Assembly: GCA_964649385.1 (NCBI GenBank) | Contig: CAZYRA010000016.1 | Span: 1 to 17,310, forward strand | Length of the DNA stretch: 17,310 bases | Source of the DNA: UBA5760 sp964649385 | Lineage (GTDB): Bacteria; Chloroflexota; Dehalococcoidia; Dehalococcoidales; UBA5760 | Direction of reading: 5' to 3' | In this document: positions 13,318-17,310 of the stretch, piece after piece | Numbering within the stretch: the stretch's first letter is position 1 | How the letters are laid out: every line of letters starts with the position of its first letter | The notes under the pieces: model-generated | The model's database searches: none | Told to the model about the DNA's origin: nothing | What the model saw: only the letters and a program-made list of their open reading frames with translations | Program-made: the position numbers and the translations under genes

Positions 13318-14610
13318 TTGGCTAAAAAAGAGGAAGAGAAGCACGGACATAAGTTTACTAGGCACCAGCTTGCCCGGTGGCAGCAGCAGAAGAAGAGGCA
13401 GCATATTTTTCTCATCCTGGGGATTGGTGTTATTGCTGCCGTCGGTGGTGTTATCGGAGGTGGCTGGTACCGTGATGAGTACCGGCCGATGCAAGAGGTT
13501 GTGATTCAGGTAAACGATACCGAGTTTGATATGGGCTACTATGTTGACACACTTAAGATCAGCGGGAATTTGTATCAGCAGATCTACGGGCAGAGTCAGT
13601 CCCTCTTCTATATGCAGTCCGTGGCTAGTCAAGCGGTGACTGCTATTGAGCAGAGGGAGCTAATCCAGCAGGGGGCTATGGCATTAGGCATCGTGGTTAG
13701 TGATAGTGAGGTTAGTGATGAGCTTAAGAAGAATGACCCTCCTCTAGGTAACGACTTTCGGGACCTGGTCAGGGGTGATATGTTGAACAGGAGGTTGCTG
13801 GGCGAGCATTTTGAGCAAGAGGTGCCGCAATTTGCCGAGCAGAGACAGATTATGGCGATGTTTCTCGAGAGTGAGAGCCAGGCGGCTGCGGTTAGGGATA
13901 GGCTTGAGGCCGGCGAAGATTTTGCCGAACTGGCCGGCGAGCTTTCCCTGGAGAGCCTTACCGTGATGGGGGATGGTGAGGCCGGTTGGTACCTGCTGGG
14001 CATTCTGTCGGAAAAGCTGGGGCTTCCCGTACTTGAGGACTATGTCTTCGCTGCCGGAGTGGGAGTGAGCGGGCCGCTCTATGACGAGGCCAGGACCAAA
14101 GAGGCCGGCTACTGGCTGGTCAAGCTGGTAGATAGAGATGAGGATGAGCAGGGTGATCTGTTCAATATTCAGGTGATGCTGCTGGGTAGTGAAGAAGAGG
14201 CGCAGGATGTGATAGACCGGTTGGAGCCCGGGGTTGGTGAGGACTTTGCCGAAATAGCCAGCGAGCTTTCTCAGGATACTGCCTCGAAAGAAGACGGGGG
14301 TGATTTGGGCTGGCTTGACCCTGAAGAGATAGCTGCACCCCTTGGGGATTTCGTTCTGACGGCTGAACCGGGGGCATTGAGTGAGCCGATAAGGGATGAT
14401 GCGGTTGTCACCAAGGGTGGCTACTGGCTGGTGGAGGTCCTGGGTATTGAGGACAGCAGGCAGATTTCGGAGAGTGACAGGGATTTCCTGAAGGGTAGGG
14501 CTCTGGATGAGTGGGTTTCTTCGCTGTGGGATGACTCGGAGAGTGTGGTGGAAAGCTACCTGGATGATGAAAAAATAGCATGGGCGATAGATAGGGCTAT
14601 CGGTAGTTGA
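13318..14610 (+). CDS. Membrane-anchored SurA/PrsA-like foldase with two PPIC-type domains
   Basis: A 430-residue secreted-protein chaperone candidate. A basic cytoplasmic N terminus (KKEEEKHGHKFTRHQLARWQQQKKR) is followed by one membrane helix (about 29-50) and no lipobox, so it is tethered with the bulk outside. Then come a SurA_N-like helical region (about 55-175) and two parvulin-like domains, about 178-280 and 282-382, each ending in a GYWLVxxL strand. The second keeps GGDLGWLDPEE. The HI pair expected at the start of each parvulin domain is replaced (IMAMFL and IQVMLL), so isomerase activity may be weak or lost. TTG 13318 is chosen because GGGGGTGA sits 5 nt before it and the mature-looking MAKKEEEK follows. 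GTG 13306 is in frame but lacks a ribosome site. hom follows after 26 nt. Confidence 0.85.
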   Translation: MAKKEEEKHGHKFTRHQLARWQQQKKRQHIFLILGIGVIAAVGGVIGGGWYRDEYRPMQEVVIQVNDTEFDMGYYVDTLKISGNLYQQIYGQSQSLFYMQSVASQAVTAIEQRELIQQGAMALGIVVSDSEVSDELKKNDPPLGNDFRDLVRGDMLNRRLLGEHFEQEVPQFAEQRQIMAMFLESESQAAAVRDRLEAGEDFAELAGELSLESLTVMGDGEAGWYLLGILSEKLGLPVLEDYVFAAGVGVSGPLYDEARTKEAGYWLVKLVDRDEDEQGDLFNIQVMLLGSEEEAQDVIDRLEPGVGEDFAEIASELSQDTASKEDGGDLGWLDPEEIAAPLGDFVLTAEPGALSEPIRDDAVVTKGGYWLVEVLGIEDSRQISESDRDFLKGRALDEWVSSLWDDSESVVESYLDDEKIAWAIDRAIGS

Positions 14611-14636
14611 GCTAGAGCAAGAGGGGTATCGAGGTG

Positions 14637-15944
14637 ATGAAAAAGGACAGCGTTGGGGTTGGTATACTGGGACTGGGGGTGATTGCCGGACAGGTTGCCC
14701 GGGTTTTGCGTGATAAGTCCGGGGTATTGGCTAGCCAGGTCGGCTGCCCCCTTGTCTTACGCAAGGTAAAGGTGTTGCCCGAGGACTTGAGCCGGCCGCA
14801 GGTAGAGGAGATAGGCCCTCATCTCTTTACTACCGACGCTGACGAGTTTTTTGCCGAGCCGGGGATAGATATAGTTGTCGAAGCCATCGGGGGTGAGCAT
14901 CCGGCCCTGGAGTATTTGACCCGGGCGCTTGATCGGGGTAAGCATATCGTTACCTCCAACAAAGAGGTTATTGCCAAGCATGGGACTGAGCTTTTGGACC
15001 TGGCGGATAAGAACGGGGTGGCGCTGCGTTATGAAGCTAGCGTTGGTGGTGGTATCCCCTTAATTTCTCGTTTTAGGTATGACTTGGTGGCTAACCGGAT
15101 AGAAGGTATCTATGCCATCATAAATGGGACGACCAATTATATCCTGACTCGAATGGCTAAAGAGGGTGCGGACTTCTCTTCGACTCTGGCTAAGGCTCAG
15201 GAGTTGGGCTATGCCGAAGCCAATCCGGAGAATGATATAGAGGGGATAGACGCTGCCTATAAGCTGGCTATTCTGGCCTCGCTGGCTTTTCACACCGAGG
15301 TCCGACCGGAGGATATCTATCGAGAAGGAATTTCCCGCTTATCCAGCCGTGATTTCCAGTATGCCCGGGAGTTCGGTTTCGCTATCAAGCTGCTGGCTAT
15401 CGCTAAAGAGAGCGATGGAGTGATTGAGGTTCGGGTGCACCCGGTCTGCATCCCGGAAGATTCTCTTTTGGCCAAGGTCGATGGTGTCTATAATGCCGTC
15501 CTGGTTGAGGGTGACTTGGTTGGTAATGTTCTCTTCTTTGGACAGGGTGCCGGAGCGATGCCTACCTCTAGTGCTGTGATAGCTGATGTCGTCTCGGCGG
15601 CGCAGGATATCCTGCTCGGTATTGCCGGCGGTACCAGACGGGAGTTTGAGCCCGGTATGGTTATCAAACCCATGTCTGATATTGAGACCAGATATTATCT
15701 CCGGCTCAACATTGCCGACCGGTCTGGTGTCCTGGCCCAGATTGCTAAGGTCCTGGGCGACCGCCAGATCAGTATTTCCTCCGCTATCCAGAAGCTGGCT
15801 GACCGGGCAGCGCAGACCGCTGAAATCGTTATCATCACCCACCCTGCCCTGGAAAGGTTGATGCAGTCGGCGCTTGGGGACTTAACCCACCTATCCGGGG
15901 TTAAGGAAGTAAGTAACTTTGTTCGGGTAGAGGCCTTATCGTAG
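14637..15944 (+). CDS. hom: Homoserine dehydrogenase with C-terminal ACT domain
   Basis: Reduces aspartate semialdehyde to homoserine with NAD(P)H, the branch to threonine. From ATG 14637 it has 435 residues, the usual monofunctional length. The N-terminal Rossmann motif is GILGLGVIAGQVARVL. TSNKEVIAKHG and EASVGGGIPLI are the catalytic-domain signatures, followed by INGTTNYIL and ENDIEGIDAAYKLAILA, which includes the conserved acidic and lysine residues. An ACT domain from about residue 350 (YYLRLNIADRSGVLAQIAKVL) points to feedback control by threonine or a related amino acid. GTG 14634 directly before the ATG is equally possible; GAGGGG lies 7 nt before it. It sits 7 nt upstream of thrC. 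Confidence 0.97.
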   Translation: MKKDSVGVGILGLGVIAGQVARVLRDKSGVLASQVGCPLVLRKVKVLPEDLSRPQVEEIGPHLFTTDADEFFAEPGIDIVVEAIGGEHPALEYLTRALDRGKHIVTSNKEVIAKHGTELLDLADKNGVALRYEASVGGGIPLISRFRYDLVANRIEGIYAIINGTTNYILTRMAKEGADFSSTLAKAQELGYAEANPENDIEGIDAAYKLAILASLAFHTEVRPEDIYREGISRLSSRDFQYAREFGFAIKLLAIAKESDGVIEVRVHPVCIPEDSLLAKVDGVYNAVLVEGDLVGNVLFFGQGAGAMPTSSAVIADVVSAAQDILLGIAGGTRREFEPGMVIKPMSDIETRYYLRLNIADRSGVLAQIAKVLGDRQISISSAIQKLADRAAQTAEIVIITHPALERLMQSALGDLTHLSGVKEVSNFVRVEALS

Positions 15945-15951
15945 AGTAGTA

Positions 15952-17004
15952 ATGAAAAACGGAGTCCTAGCTAGGTATAGAGATCTTCTTCCGGTTACCC
16001 CCGCTACGCCGCTTTTCTCATTAGGCGAGGGAGATACCCCGTTGGTCAGGTGTCCGGCTCTAGAGAATGAGACCGGTTGTGGGGAGCTCTATTTTAAGCT
16101 GGAGGGGTGCCAGCCTACCGGTTCCTTTAAGGACCGGGGTATGGTGGTAGCGGTAGCCAAGGCGATAGAGGCTGGTGGCAAGGCTATAATGTGTGCCTCT
16201 ACCGGTAATACCAGCGCTTCGGCGGCTGCCTATGCTGCTTATCTCGGGATTGATGCTATCATTGTGGTACCCAAGGGCAAAATCACGATGGGTAAGCTGG
16301 CCCAGGCTGTTGTTTATGGGGCTAAGATAGTTGCCATTAAGGGAAATTTTGATCAGGCCCTGACTATCGTAAGAAGTCTGACCGATAGGCATCCGGTTAC
16401 CCTGGTGAACTCGGTCAATCCCAACCGTATTGAGGGTCAGAAAACGGCCGCCTTTGAGATTATTGATAACCTGGGAGATGCGCCGGATTACCTTTTTATC
16501 CCGGTGGGTAATGCCGGGAATATTACTGCCTACTGGAAGGGTTTTGTGGAATATTTCGGTCAGGGTAAGGCGAAGGCTAGGCCTATGATGATGGGGTTCC
16601 AGGCTGAAGGTGCCGCTCCCATTGTTAGGGGATACCCTATTAAGGAGCCGCAGACTGTCGCTACCGCGATACGAATCGGTAACCCGGCGAGCTGGCAGAG
16701 GGCGGTGGCGGCCCGTGATGAGTCCGGGGGAATTATTGATATGGTCAGTGACGATGAAATCCTGGCCGCTTATCGGCTGATGGCAGCTAAGGGGGGCATC
16801 TTTGGTGAGCCGGCTTCGGCAGCTTCTCTGGCTGGTTTAATCAAGCTCTCTCGTTCTGGGACAGACTTCTCGCAAAAGAGGGTGGTTTGTGTGGTAACCG
16901 GCAGCGGCCTCAAGGACCCCGATAATGCCCTGAAAAGTGCTGAGCCTTTCCTTGAGTTGCCGGCTGACTTAGCGGCTGTGGAACAGGCTTTGGGTTGGGG
17001 TTAA
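15952..17004 (+). CDS. thrC: Threonine synthase (PLP-dependent, short form)
   Basis: Converts O-phosphohomoserine to threonine. The 350 residues match the short bacterial form. FKLEGCQPTGSFKDRGM contains the PLP-binding Lys60; CASTGNTSASAAAYAAY contacts the cofactor and substrate; PVGNAGNITAYW is the glycine-rich PLP-phosphate loop; EPASAASLAGL and VVTGSGLKDPD lie near the C terminus. It is 7 nt after hom with only a weak ribosome site, so translation is likely coupled. Homoserine kinase (thrB), which must act between Hom and ThrC, is not in the window. Confidence 0.97.
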   Translation: MKNGVLARYRDLLPVTPATPLFSLGEGDTPLVRCPALENETGCGELYFKLEGCQPTGSFKDRGMVVAVAKAIEAGGKAIMCASTGNTSASAAAYAAYLGIDAIIVVPKGKITMGKLAQAVVYGAKIVAIKGNFDQALTIVRSLTDRHPVTLVNSVNPNRIEGQKTAAFEIIDNLGDAPDYLFIPVGNAGNITAYWKGFVEYFGQGKAKARPMMMGFQAEGAAPIVRGYPIKEPQTVATAIRIGNPASWQRAVAARDESGGIIDMVSDDEILAAYRLMAAKGGIFGEPASAASLAGLIKLSRSGTDFSQKRVVCVVTGSGLKDPDNALKSAEPFLELPADLAAVEQALGWG

Positions 17005-17038
17005 AGTAAAGAGGATAGAATAATCAGGGAGGAAGGTA

Positions 17039-17310
17039 ATGTTTGATTCAGATAAGATTAAGGCAGCGGTAACCTCAATTATTGAGGCTATGGGAGAGGA
17101 CCCGCAGCGGGAGGGCTTGGTCGGTACCCCCCGTCGTGTCGCTGAGATGTATGCCGAGCTCTTCAAGGGACTGAACTCGGACCCCAAGGATGTACTAACG
17201 GTTAGCTTTGAAGAGGGATACCATGAAATGATAGTTCTCAAGGATATCCCCTTCTATTCTATGTGTGAGCATCACCTTCTGCCCTTTTATGGTCTGGCTC
17301 ATATTGGCTA
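17039..17310 (+). CDS. folE: GTP cyclohydrolase I (partial, 3' end beyond right edge)
   Basis: First step from GTP to dihydroneopterin triphosphate for folate or pterins. The 90 complete residues visible are the N-terminal half of a type IA enzyme. They include IKAAVTSIIEAMGEDPQREGLVGTPRRVAEMYAELFKGL, then IPFYSMCEHHLLPFYG with the first zinc ligands Cys and His in CEHH. AGGGAGG lies 6 nt before the ATG. It begins 34 nt after thrC on the same strand, so it may be the last gene of the foldase-hom-thrC message. Confidence 0.97.
   Translation, partial: MFDSDKIKAAVTSIIEAMGEDPQREGLVGTPRRVAEMYAELFKGLNSDPKDVLTVSFEEGYHEMIVLKDIPFYSMCEHHLLPFYGLAHIG

Overview
The window looks like a stretch of bacterial chromosome, probably from an uncultured anaerobic or low-oxygen member of Chloroflexota (Dehalococcoidia-like). 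That assignment is inference. It rests on a moderate GC content, frequent GTG/TTG starts behind AGGAGG-type ribosome sites, a NIL-domain ferredoxin / UPF0280 gene pair, and the style of the housekeeping proteins. A 100-N block (3368-3467) marks a scaffold gap, so this is a draft or metagenome assembly. I see no mobile element, CRISPR array, rRNA or tRNA.

Layout, left to right. (1) 1-1750, minus strand: an arsenic/thiol-metal type operon of ArsR repressor, COG0701 permease and a small CxxC thioredoxin-like protein (cut by the left edge). Two near-identical operator-like sites lie just upstream of the ribosome sites of the first two genes. (2) 1780-6003: a trehalose block. otsA (+) and otsB (-) converge on the assembly gap, and a ROK glucokinase and galU follow on the plus strand. 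Together they can make glucose-6-phosphate and UDP-glucose, join them to trehalose-6-phosphate and dephosphorylate it; only phosphoglucomutase is not seen. (3) 6061-9238: alaS behind a near-consensus sigma70 promoter, then ruvX/yqgF, whose only sensible start codon is ATA. (4) 9378-11578: a 300-residue protein of unknown function with an excisionase-like helix-turn-helix, then a CPA2-type cation/proton antiporter.

(5) 11626-13042, minus strand: a tight operon of NIL-ferredoxin, UPF0280 (COG2122) and a stand-alone NIL protein, behind a strong promoter. These families are linked to homocysteine formation from aspartate semialdehyde in anaerobes. (6) 13198-17310, plus strand, divergent from (5): a membrane-anchored SurA/PrsA-like foldase with two degenerate parvulin domains, homoserine dehydrogenase (hom), threonine synthase (thrC) and the start of folE (cut by the right edge). 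Blocks 5 and 6 sit back to back, and both plausibly draw on aspartate semialdehyde: one towards homocysteine/methionine, one towards homoserine/threonine. This is the most interesting metabolic signal here.

The main unknown gene is the HTH protein at 9378-10280. The most unusual coding detail is the ATA start of ruvX. No gene-free stretch exceeds 300 bases; the longest (13043-13317) holds two divergent promoters, a hairpin and a possible leader peptide.
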